A stretch of 36,670 nucleotides of DNA, from NCBI GenBank assembly GCA_039795615.1, contig JBDKLO010000059.1, forward strand, positions 1-36,670. Direction: 5' to 3'. The DNA comes from UBA6136 sp039795615 (GTDB lineage Bacteria > Pseudomonadota > Gammaproteobacteria > Methylococcales > Methylococcaceae). Made by a program: the position numbers and the translations under genes. Position 1 is the first letter of the stretch. Every line of letters begins with the position of its first letter. Of this stretch, positions 1 to 6,879 are shown one piece after another. Below the pieces are notes generated by a model that was not told the origin of the DNA, did not search any database, and saw nothing but the letters and a program-made list of their open reading frames with translations.

Positions 1-10
1 GATTCCTCGC

Positions 11-469
11 TCATGCAGGGGGGTCCTCATTTTCGTAGGGATTAGCAAAGCCCAGACGGGCCATAATCTCGACTTCAAGGGCTTCCATGCGCTCTGCGTC
101 GCGGGTTTCAATATGGTCGTATCCTTGAAGGTGCAGGACACCATGGACCACCATATGGGCCCAGTGCGCCTCAGGCACCTTGCCTTGTTCACGTGCCTCT
201 CTCTCAACGACCGGGGCACAAATGACAAGATCCCCCAGAAGGTCACAGGGCACCCCCTCCGGGACTTCGCAGGGAAAGCTCAACACATTGGTTGGACCGT
301 TCTTCTGCCGATAGGTCTCGTTCAGTTCGGCGCTTTCCTCAAGACCTACGATGCGCACCGAAAGTTCGGCATCCACTTTCTCGCAGGCCGCACGAGCCCA
401 TCGTTCAAATGACGGGAATTCGGGAACCACATCATCGCAGACCACGTCGAGATCAACGACCATATTCAT
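11..469 (-). CDS. ybeY: Endoribonuclease YbeY (16S rRNA maturation)
   Basis: Zinc-dependent endoribonuclease acting in 16S rRNA 3'-end maturation and ribosome quality control in the cytoplasm. The 152-residue product carries the family's metal-binding signature HGVLHLQGYDH, with H109, H113 and H119 as the three expected zinc ligands, and a preceding NVLSFP segment also typical of the family. The ATG at 469 is preferred because the reading frame runs further upstream only inside phoH and the family starts about here; a second ATG at 463 is possible. It overlaps the end of phoH by about 17 nt, the usual phoH-ybeY coupling. The next gene of this operon in related bacteria, corC, would lie beyond the window start and cannot be seen. 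Confidence 0.95.
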   Translation of the reverse strand: MNMVVDLDVVCDDVVPEFPSFERWARAACEKVDAELSVRIVGLEESAELNETYRQKNGPTNVLSFPCEVPEGVPCDLLGDLVICAPVVEREAREQGKVPEAHWAHMVVHGVLHLQGYDHIETRDAERMEALEVEIMARLGFANPYENEDPPA

Positions 470-1442
470 CCCGGGGCTTTTGAAGATCATAGGCTTCATA
501 CGCGGCCACGATCCTCTGAACCAAGGGGTGGCGGACGACATCGTGTGAGCCAAAAAAAGTAAAGCTGATACCCTCGACTTCCCGCAATACTTCGAGGACA
601 TGGCGAAGGCCGGATTCCTTGTTGCGCGGGAGATCGATTTGGGTGATATCGCCGGTCACGACGGCTTTGGAGCCAAATCCCACCCGCGTCAGGAACATCT
701 TGATCTGTTCCACCGTTGTATTTTGCGCCTCATCCAGAATGATGAAGGAATCATTGAGGGTTCGCCCGCGCATGAACGCAAGCGGCGCAACTTCGATCAC
801 ATTGCGCTCGATCAGTTTGGCCACGCGCTCGAATCCCAGCATCTCATAGAGGGCATCGTAAAGCGGCCGAAGGTAGGGATCGACTTTCTGGGTCATGTCA
901 CCTGGCAGAAACCCCAATTTTTCCCCGGCCTCAACGGCGGGGCGAGCAAGAATCAGGCGGCGGACCTCCTCTCGCTCCAGCGCCGCAACAGCGCAGGCCA
1001 CCGCCAGATAGGTCTTGCCGGTTCCGGCAGGCCCGATCCCGAAATTGATGTCGTTTTGGCTGATGCACTGCAGATAATGCTGTTGATTGAGACCCCGGGG
1101 CCGAATCACGCCACGCCGGGTCTTGAGGACCGGGGCGCTGGATGTCGGTTCGCCAGCCAACAACGACTCGATATTGGCATCCTGAAGGGAGAGATGGACG
1201 CGTTCCGGCGTAATGACCTCCTCCGCACTGGCTAAAAAGAGGCTCTCGATCACACCCTGTGCCGCAGCGATCGCCCGCTCGTCACCTAAAAGCGTAAATT
1301 CTGCGCCGCGATTGGCGATCTCAACCCCTAAACGCCTTTCGATCTGCCGCAAGTGCTCGTCGAACTGGCCACATAGGCTGGCCAGCCTCTCATTATCATC
1401 CGGCGTCAACCGGAGATGGCGGGTCGCGTGACTAGTACTCAA
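453..1442 (-). CDS. ybeZ: PhoH-like ATPase YbeZ
   Basis: PhoH-family P-loop ATPase of 329 residues, a partner of YbeY in RNA metabolism; its biochemical activity is still poorly defined in the family. The N-terminal region (about 1-110) is KH-like, followed by the PhoH domain with Walker A GPAGTGKT at 137-144 and Walker B FIILDEAQ at about 233-240. The start is a TTG at 1442 whose last two bases belong to the TGA stop of miaB (TTGA overlap), so translation is probably coupled to miaB. I see no convincing Shine-Dalgarno sequence in front of it. Gene order miaB-phoH-ybeY is the standard proteobacterial one. Confidence 0.95.
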   Translation of the reverse strand: MSTSHATRHLRLTPDDNERLASLCGQFDEHLRQIERRLGVEIANRGAEFTLLGDERAIAAAQGVIESLFLASAEEVITPERVHLSLQDANIESLLAGEPTSSAPVLKTRRGVIRPRGLNQQHYLQCISQNDINFGIGPAGTGKTYLAVACAVAALEREEVRRLILARPAVEAGEKLGFLPGDMTQKVDPYLRPLYDALYEMLGFERVAKLIERNVIEVAPLAFMRGRTLNDSFIILDEAQNTTVEQIKMFLTRVGFGSKAVVTGDITQIDLPRNKESGLRHVLEVLREVEGISFTFFGSHDVVRHPLVQRIVAAYEAYDLQKPRDEYGR

Positions 1443-2812
1443 GGACGAACTTCATTGGGGGATGCCTCGAAAGCGGCTGCCGATGTCGAAGGGACCCAGC
1501 GACCTCTCAGAGAATTCGGCATGGCATCGGTGATCAGGACATCCACGAACTGGCCGATCATGCGAGGATCCCCGGGGAAATTCACCACCCGATTGTTCTC
1601 GGTGCGCCCCGAAAGCTCGCGACCATCCTTTTTTGAGGTTCCCTCGACGAGGACCGTCTGCACCGAATTCACCATCGAGCGAGAAAGGGCCGCCGACATT
1701 TCGTTGATCCGGTTCTGGAGCCGCTGCAAACGGCGCTTTTTCTCTTCAGAACTGACATCGTCGGATAAATCCGCGGCGGGCGTTCCCGGTCTGGGGCTGT
1801 AAATGAAACTGTACGAATGATCAAAGCCCAGGGTCTCGATGAGATCCATGGTGTCTTCAAAATCAGCCTCTGTCTCGCCTGGGTAACCCACGATGAAGTC
1901 TGAGGAGAGAGAGAGGTCTGGACGAAGTTCCCTGAGTCGGCGGATCTTGTCGATGTATTCCTCACGGGTATGACCCCGCTTCATCTGGGCCAGAATGCGG
2001 TTGCTACCGCTCTGAACAGGAAGGTGAAGATGGCCGACGAGCTTCGGGAGCTCGGCGTAGGCCGCAATCAGGCTGTCGGAAAATTCAACCGGATGGGAGG
2101 TCGTATAGCGAATGCGGTCAATCCCCTCGATGGCAGAGACATAGTGGAGCAGCAACGCAAAGTCGGCGATCTCGCCATCCTCCATTGCACCTCGATAGGC
2201 ATTGACGTTCTGACCCAGAAGGATAATTTCGCGGACGCCCTGATCGGCGAGGGCGACGAGCTCGGCAATCACGTCATCGAGCGGTCGACTGATCTCCTCG
2301 CCCCGGGTATAGGGCACGACACAGAAAGTGCAGTACTTGCTGCAGCCTTCCATGATCGAAACGAAAGCCTTGGGTCCTTCGGCCCGCGGCTCCGGCAACG
2401 CATCAAATTTTTCGATTTCGGGAAACGAAACGTCGATGGCCGGCGTCTTTTCGTTACGCACCTGATCCAGCAACTGGGGCAAGCGATGCAAGGTCTGCGG
2501 ACCGAAGACCAGGTCAACGTATGGGGCTCGCTTTTGGAGAAACTCTCCCTCCTGACTGGCGACACAGCCGCCGACGCCAATCACCAGATCGGGATTGGCC
2601 AGCTTGAGGGGCTTCCAGCGACCCAGCTCGGAGAACACCTTTTCCTGAGCCTTTTCGCGCACAGAACAGGTATTCATCAGAAGCACATCGGCTTCTTCCG
2701 GGTTCTCCGTCAATTCGAAGCCGTGCGATGCCTCCAGTACGTCCCGCATCTTGGCGGAGTCATACTCGTTCATCTGGCATCCGAGGGTTTCGATATAAAG
2801 CTTTTGAGCCAT
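1439..2812 (-). CDS. miaB: tRNA-2-methylthio-N6-dimethylallyladenosine synthase MiaB
   Basis: Radical-SAM methylthiotransferase that adds the methylthio group to i6A37 of tRNAs reading UNN codons. The 457-residue protein has the three N-terminal cysteines for the auxiliary iron-sulfur cluster (C12 in LGCQMN, C49 in NTCSVRE, C83 in GGCVAS), the radical-SAM CxxxCxxC motif (C157, C161, C164 in GCSKYCTFC), and a C-terminal TRAM domain ending in VVNFPG. Length and order of motifs are normal. The ATG at 2812 matches the usual family start (MAQKLYIETLGCQMNEYD). It is the first gene of the minus-strand set with phoH and ybeY, read from a likely promoter at 2841-2849. Confidence 0.98.
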   Translation of the reverse strand: MAQKLYIETLGCQMNEYDSAKMRDVLEASHGFELTENPEEADVLLMNTCSVREKAQEKVFSELGRWKPLKLANPDLVIGVGGCVASQEGEFLQKRAPYVDLVFGPQTLHRLPQLLDQVRNEKTPAIDVSFPEIEKFDALPEPRAEGPKAFVSIMEGCSKYCTFCVVPYTRGEEISRPLDDVIAELVALADQGVREIILLGQNVNAYRGAMEDGEIADFALLLHYVSAIEGIDRIRYTTSHPVEFSDSLIAAYAELPKLVGHLHLPVQSGSNRILAQMKRGHTREEYIDKIRRLRELRPDLSLSSDFIVGYPGETEADFEDTMDLIETLGFDHSYSFIYSPRPGTPAADLSDDVSSEEKKRRLQRLQNRINEMSAALSRSMVNSVQTVLVEGTSKKDGRELSGRTENNRVVNFPGDPRMIGQFVDVLITDAMPNSLRGRWVPSTSAAAFEASPNEVRP

Positions 2813-2840
2813 CCGGGGGCAATCTTGAAAACGGCCGGAG

Positions 2841-2849
2841 ATTCTAGCA
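2841..2849 (-). promoter_or_regulatory. Extended -10 promoter element before miaB
   Basis: Read on the minus strand this is TGC-TAGAAT, an extended -10 element, 29 nt upstream of the miaB ATG. No good -35 hexamer sits at 16-18 nt, which is tolerated for extended -10 promoters. The same TTTGCTAGAAT string occurs upstream of hemH (16783-16793), which supports it as a real promoter motif of this genome. Confidence 0.45.
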
Positions 2850-2936
2850 AATTGGACTCAAGGGAGTATGACAATCGCGCTTTGTCTTCAAATCTTCTAG
2901 GATTTTGTCCTCCACCACCTGAACAGCGGAAACACT

Positions 2937-3638
2937 ATGGCCTGGTTCAAACGGCTTTTTGGCTTCGGCCAAGCCTCCTCTGACACTGAGATTCTGGATC
3001 GCTACCGGGCTGCCCGAACGATGAGCCGTGATCTTCAGATCCGCATGATCAAGGAGCTTCCCAAACCGGCCCTTCCCGAATGCGCCAAGAAACTGGGCCT
3101 GGTGAAGTCGGGAACACTCATCATTAATCAGGATGATGAAATTGCCATTGCGTATGACTACTGCCTGCATCATTTCAGACGTGCGGGTAAAAATGTCATT
3201 GAGCGAACGCTGGAAACCTCCTCCGACGAGCAGGAAACCGCCTGGCTGGATGCCCTCACCAAAGCCCGCTTTTCAATCTTCATGGTCGAATCCATCACGC
3301 CCCATCGCGGCGCCAAACTCGTGGACCTCATCCACGAGGAGCCGATTGAGCTGATCGATCTTGGCCTCGCTTCGACAGGGCAAGCTGGACTCATTCTGCT
3401 CGGCCGCATCGTGATGTTCGACGGCTTTCACGTCTCCAGCGGCACCCTGATTCCGATCCCTCCGGGCGTTTTTGAGAGCCAGATTCGTCCCGTCTTCGAA
3501 AAATTTGATCGGGCCCAGTCCGATCGATCCGCTCCCCTCTCTTCAAGCCAATCGGCCGCCCTTGAAGCACAGGCAACCCGCATCGCCTTGCATGAAGCCG
3601 GTGAGGACAACAGCTTTTTCTCCGACATCGAGTCCTGA
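2937..3638 (+). CDS. Unrecognised 233-residue cytoplasmic protein
   Basis: I do not recognise this protein. It begins with a short basic, aromatic amphipathic segment (MAWFKRLFGFG) that could lie on the membrane surface, but there is no signal peptide, no clear membrane span and no known catalytic motif. The middle (about 85-180) alternates short hydrophobic strands and charged helices (TKARFSIFMVESIT, IELIDLGLAS, GLILLGRIVMFDG) and looks like a compact alpha/beta domain; the last 45 residues are Ser/Ala-rich and probably flexible. A GGAA stretch lies about 7 nt before the ATG. The aldolase-like gene starts 3 nt after the stop, so the two are almost certainly one operon. Coding quality matches the neighbours, so I take it as a real gene. 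Confidence 0.75.
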   Translation: MAWFKRLFGFGQASSDTEILDRYRAARTMSRDLQIRMIKELPKPALPECAKKLGLVKSGTLIINQDDEIAIAYDYCLHHFRRAGKNVIERTLETSSDEQETAWLDALTKARFSIFMVESITPHRGAKLVDLIHEEPIELIDLGLASTGQAGLILLGRIVMFDGFHVSSGTLIPIPPGVFESQIRPVFEKFDRAQSDRSAPLSSSQSAALEAQATRIALHEAGEDNSFFSDIES

Positions 3639-3640
3639 AG

Positions 3641-4321
3641 ATGCGAATTTACCTTGATACGGCTGATACCGGACTCTGGGCATTGCCCGAGGGTTGCCCG
3701 TCACTTCACGGCGTCACGACCAATCCGACCCTCATCCACCGCGCGGGCCTTCCTGTCACCCTTGAAACCTATCGATACCTGGTGCACCAGGCGGGCGAAA
3801 GACGCGTACCAGAACTCATGCTCCAAGCGCCGCGACCGGATCCCGAGGAAATTTCAGCATGGCTCGAAGAGCTCCTTCCTGCCGCTGCCATCAGCCGGAC
3901 CAAACTGGTCATCAAGGTGCCCTGTCATCCCGGATGGAGCCCGGTCATTCATCGACTTCGGCAACTGGATGTCCCGATCCTTTTGACGGGACTTTCGAAC
4001 CCCATCCAACTGCTGTGGGCCCGATCCGTCGGGGCCGATTATGTGGCGCCCTACCTTGGCCGTATCGAGGCCAAGGGGCAAAATCCGTGGCCCTTGGTCG
4101 AAGCCTGTGTTCGACTTCAGGACAGTGGGGTTAAGTTAGTCGCCGCCAGCATTCGAAATACGGAAACACTCACCCGACTTTTGGCCCTTGGAAGTTACTC
4201 AGCAACGCTCCAACCGCGCTTCGTCGAAGCGCATGTCCTCGACGAGGTGACGCTCGAAGCGATAGACCAATTCAACGCGGATATTGCACAGAGCATGGCA
4301 CATTCACCCGCTCGGCTCTGA
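3641..4321 (+). CDS. Fructose-6-phosphate aldolase / transaldolase-like protein
   Basis: Class I aldolase of the small transaldolase family (FSA/TalC type), which forms a Schiff base with dihydroxyacetone or sugar phosphates. Length (226 residues) fits FSA, which has about 220. Family landmarks are present: YLDTAD at 4-9, GVTTNPTL at 24-31, the Schiff-base lysine K92 in VIKVP, VAPYLGRIEA and LVAASI. The segment after the lysine (PCHPGWS) and several pocket positions differ from the E. coli FSA I remember, so the substrate is uncertain. It follows the unrecognised gene at 2937-3638 after 2 nt, implying co-transcription. Its stop lies 1 nt from the stop of the convergent lipoprotein gene. Confidence 0.85.
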   Translation: MRIYLDTADTGLWALPEGCPSLHGVTTNPTLIHRAGLPVTLETYRYLVHQAGERRVPELMLQAPRPDPEEISAWLEELLPAAAISRTKLVIKVPCHPGWSPVIHRLRQLDVPILLTGLSNPIQLLWARSVGADYVAPYLGRIEAKGQNPWPLVEACVRLQDSGVKLVAASIRNTETLTRLLALGSYSATLQPRFVEAHVLDEVTLEAIDQFNADIAQSMAHSPARL

Positions 4322-4322
4322 G

Positions 4323-4646
4323 TTACTCCTCAACCGCACAGAGTCCTCCAGCCCGGCAACTGACCCGATATTCGGCGGTCTGTCCGCACCCGGTGACCCG
4401 AACCAAGTACTCACTAAAAAGGCCGCTTTCCGCATCGTTCTCCCGAACCTTGCCCACTCGGGGATCGGCCTTCATCTTGGGACAACTAAAATTCAAGACC
4501 GCCTCGGCCCGGGCGACCTCAAGGGCATCCTGCCCCCGATTGAGACTCTGGCCGGCGCGCGGCGTCCGCTCGGCACAAGCGCTCAGGGCGATTCCCAGAA
4601 CCAAGAGTACCCCGACCGAAATCAACTTCAATTTTTTTGACCTCAA
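4323..4646 (-). CDS. Small predicted lipoprotein at the end of the sensory operon
   Basis: Predicted lipoprotein of 107 residues: a basic N-terminus, a hydrophobic stretch and a lipobox LSAC with C24 as the acylated residue, so the mature protein should be membrane-anchored outside the cytoplasm. The mature part has four further cysteines (in FSCPK, TGCGQ, VSCRA and GLCAV), enough for two disulfides. I do not recognise the family. The start is a TTG at 4646 overlapping the TGA of the phosphatase gene (TTGA) with a GGAG 8 nt upstream, good evidence for this start and for co-expression with the chemosensory operon. Whether it takes part in sensing is unknown. Confidence 0.75.
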   Translation of the reverse strand: MRSKKLKLISVGVLLVLGIALSACAERTPRAGQSLNRGQDALEVARAEAVLNFSCPKMKADPRVGKVRENDAESGLFSEYLVRVTGCGQTAEYRVSCRAGGLCAVEE

Positions 4647-5827
4647 AACAGCAACTCCACCATCGAGACATCATCATCGAAATGCGCCCGGCCCTGAAGG
4701 CCCGCCATCGTTTCAAGAACCTCATGGACCTTTCGACCCGGCTCAACCTCAGGCCTTTGCAGTTCATCGAGAAACACCGTGAACTCAAGCTCGGCCCCAT
4801 CACGCGTCTGGATCTCGTAGAGGCCATCACTGTAGATGTAAAGCTTCGCGCCTTCAGGAATGACCGAAACCCCCTCCTCAAAGGTATTGCCCTCATAGGT
4901 CCCAATCGGCATCGCGCGACACTTGAGCTGCTCGAGTCCTGAAGGCGTCAGGAGAATGGCTGGGGGGTGCCCCGCACTGGTGTAACGGATCTTGCGAGTA
5001 CTCCACTGAAAGACACCGTACCAAATCGTGAAATAGAGATTGTTGTGCTTCTCCATCGGAAATGCGGTATTCAGTGCCTCCATCACCTTGATTGGCTCGC
5101 GATAATCCACATCCGGAAGCGCCTGATGCTGCAAGGCATTCATGGCATTGACCGAAAGCAGCGCACAGCCAATGCCGTGGTTGCAGACATCCAGCAGGAA
5201 CATCGCAAAATGATCGTCATCGACATTGAAATATCCGAAGGAGTCTCCCCCGAGTGAGCTACAGGGTTTGAACAACCAAGAGGTTCTGACCGGCCCTTCT
5301 CCGATGGGGGGGGAGAACTGCGATCGGACGTAGTCGGCAGCCTCTGAAAGCTCCGCGGCCAGCTGTTGTTGGCTGGCTTCGAGTGCCAGGTAGGCCTCCT
5401 TGCGCTCCATCAGTGAAAGATACGCCGAGGAGTGATAGCGAATGCGCGCGATCAGCTCAACGGGGTCCGGAAGTTTCACCAAATAGTCATTGGCTCCCGC
5501 GGCGAAGGCTTCTGCCTTGGTCGCCGCTTCTTCCTTGCTGGAAAGGACCACCAAGGGAATCATGCGCGTCGCCTCATCCTGACGAAAGTGGCGTACCAGT
5601 TCGATACCATCCACCCCTGGCATGACGAGATCCTGAAGAATCAGGGTCGGCTTCAACTCTCGCGCTTTTGCCACCGCCTCGGCAGGATCCTGGAGGAAGT
5701 GGTACTCGATGTCGATCGCCCCCTCCAGCATGCGTCGAACAGCCTCACCAATGATGCGTTGGTCATCAATCAGCAGCACACGGGCCATGTGATTGCGCGT
5801 CGCAAAAAACATTCCTGAATCGGTCAT
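4643..5827 (-). CDS. Response regulator: WspR-like receiver fused to PP2C/SpoIIE serine phosphatase
   Basis: Output protein of the chemosensory operon, 394 residues. The receiver (about 15-135) is complete: acidic pair D21/D22, phospho-acceptor D66 in LQDLVMPG, S96 and K118. Its LLIDDQ, IGEAVRR, ILQDLVMPG and AGANDYLVKLPDP segments resemble the receiver of WspR as I remember it. A short helical linker (about 136-170) leads to a PP2C/SpoIIE/RsbU-type phosphatase with GGDSFGYF (193-200), DVCNHG (213-218), YSDGLYE (332-338) and FDDD (383-386), which supply the usual Mn/Mg-binding aspartates. The expected role is dephosphorylating a phospho-STAS protein when the receiver is phosphorylated by CheA; the likely substrate is encoded at 12541-12867. 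The ATG overlaps the cheB stop (ATGA), with AGGA 8 nt upstream. A run of eight C lies in the linker region (5306-5313). Confidence 0.93.
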   Translation of the reverse strand: MTDSGMFFATRNHMARVLLIDDQRIIGEAVRRMLEGAIDIEYHFLQDPAEAVAKARELKPTLILQDLVMPGVDGIELVRHFRQDEATRMIPLVVLSSKEEAATKAEAFAAGANDYLVKLPDPVELIARIRYHSSAYLSLMERKEAYLALEASQQQLAAELSEAADYVRSQFSPPIGEGPVRTSWLFKPCSSLGGDSFGYFNVDDDHFAMFLLDVCNHGIGCALLSVNAMNALQHQALPDVDYREPIKVMEALNTAFPMEKHNNLYFTIWYGVFQWSTRKIRYTSAGHPPAILLTPSGLEQLKCRAMPIGTYEGNTFEEGVSVIPEGAKLYIYSDGLYEIQTRDGAELEFTVFLDELQRPEVEPGRKVHEVLETMAGLQGRAHFDDDVSMVELLF

Positions 5828-6879
5828 CCGTTGGTTCCTATATCGTGTTCAGAGCCCATGAGGCCCTCGACCTTTTCTACAATTCGAGCACCAATCCGGT
5901 CCAGCGGCAGCACCGTAGTCGCCGCACCTATTTCCGCTGCCACCCGGGGCATCCCATAAACAACCGATGAGGGGGCGTCCTGGGCTATGGTATAGAAACC
6001 GGCCCGCCGAAGGGCCAAAAGCCCTTCGGCCCCATCCCGCCCCATCCCTGTCATCAGCGCCGCCACCCCTCGGGCTCCCCGGATTTCGGCCAGACTTCTA
6101 AAGAGCACATCAATGGAAGGGCGACTGACCAATTCCGGCCACTCGCGGGTAAAACTCAGTCGATCCCCCGGAGACATCACCACATGTTCCGGACGGGCCG
6201 CCAGGTAGACGGTCCCCGCCTCAAGCGTCATCGGAGCATCCACCGCCACGACCGGCAAGCGACTCCCATGCGCGAGCCATTCGGATAGTCCCTGATAGAA
6301 GTGCGCATCGAGATGTTGAACGATGACAACGGCCGCCGGGAAGGTGTCGGGAAAAGCGCCCAGAATGGTCGCAAGCGCTTTAGGACCTCCTGTTGAAGCC
6401 CCCAAGGCGACAATCGGAGGAGCGTTCAAATGCGGAGCGCCGGGACTCTCTCCCGCCGGAGCCATCCCCCCCTCATTTCGATCCCGACCCGCCAGAGTCT
6501 TCAGGGTCGCAAAGCGCGCCCGAAGGTTAGCCCAGGCCTCCGGTTTCGCTGCCAAAGGTTGTTCGGGCAAGCGAGCGACATCGGTGGCCCCATGCCCCAG
6601 ACAATCAAAAACCGTCGAGACATCCGAGGAGCCGCTGCCTTCGAGAAGCAGGATTGCACAGGGTGCGTCCCGGATCAGATCACGGGTCAAATCAGAAACA
6701 CCTTCACCTTGAAGCTCAAGCGATAACAGCAAGATGTCTGGCGGTTCCTTCTGGAAACGGAACCGGACGCCCCGGCTATCATCAGCCTCCCACGCACACT
6801 CGACGCCAAAACTGTCCTGGAGAATGACGTTCAACCGCTGCCGAACCGCGACTTCAGGATGGGCAATGGCAACTTTCAA
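5824..6879 (-). CDS. cheB: CheB/WspF-like methylesterase with a degenerate receiver
   Basis: Protein-glutamate methylesterase of the chemosensory operon, 351 residues. The C-terminal methylesterase domain (about 155-345) has the catalytic triad: S162 in GASTGGP, H189 in VQHLD, D282 in TGMGRDGA. The N-terminal domain has receiver length and hydrophobic pattern but lacks the chemistry: the acidic pair is replaced by AHPE (6-9), and the phospho-acceptor strand reads ILLLSLEL with S53 where Asp is expected. It therefore probably cannot be phosphorylated in the normal way. The start is TTG at 6879, overlapping the cheA stop (TTGA), with GGAGG 4 nt upstream. Its expected substrate is the receptor at 14187-16208, in opposition to the CheR at 9846-10715. 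Confidence 0.93.
   Translation of the reverse strand: MKVAIAHPEVAVRQRLNVILQDSFGVECAWEADDSRGVRFRFQKEPPDILLLSLELQGEGVSDLTRDLIRDAPCAILLLEGSGSSDVSTVFDCLGHGATDVARLPEQPLAAKPEAWANLRARFATLKTLAGRDRNEGGMAPAGESPGAPHLNAPPIVALGASTGGPKALATILGAFPDTFPAAVVIVQHLDAHFYQGLSEWLAHGSRLPVVAVDAPMTLEAGTVYLAARPEHVVMSPGDRLSFTREWPELVSRPSIDVLFRSLAEIRGARGVAALMTGMGRDGAEGLLALRRAGFYTIAQDAPSSVVYGMPRVAAEIGAATTVLPLDRIGARIVEKVEGLMGSEHDIGTNG

Noticed and set aside
1970..2983. Open frame of 337 codons opposite miaB
   Set aside because: Antisense to a well-conserved gene, no motif, and it runs into the start of the 2937 gene in another frame.
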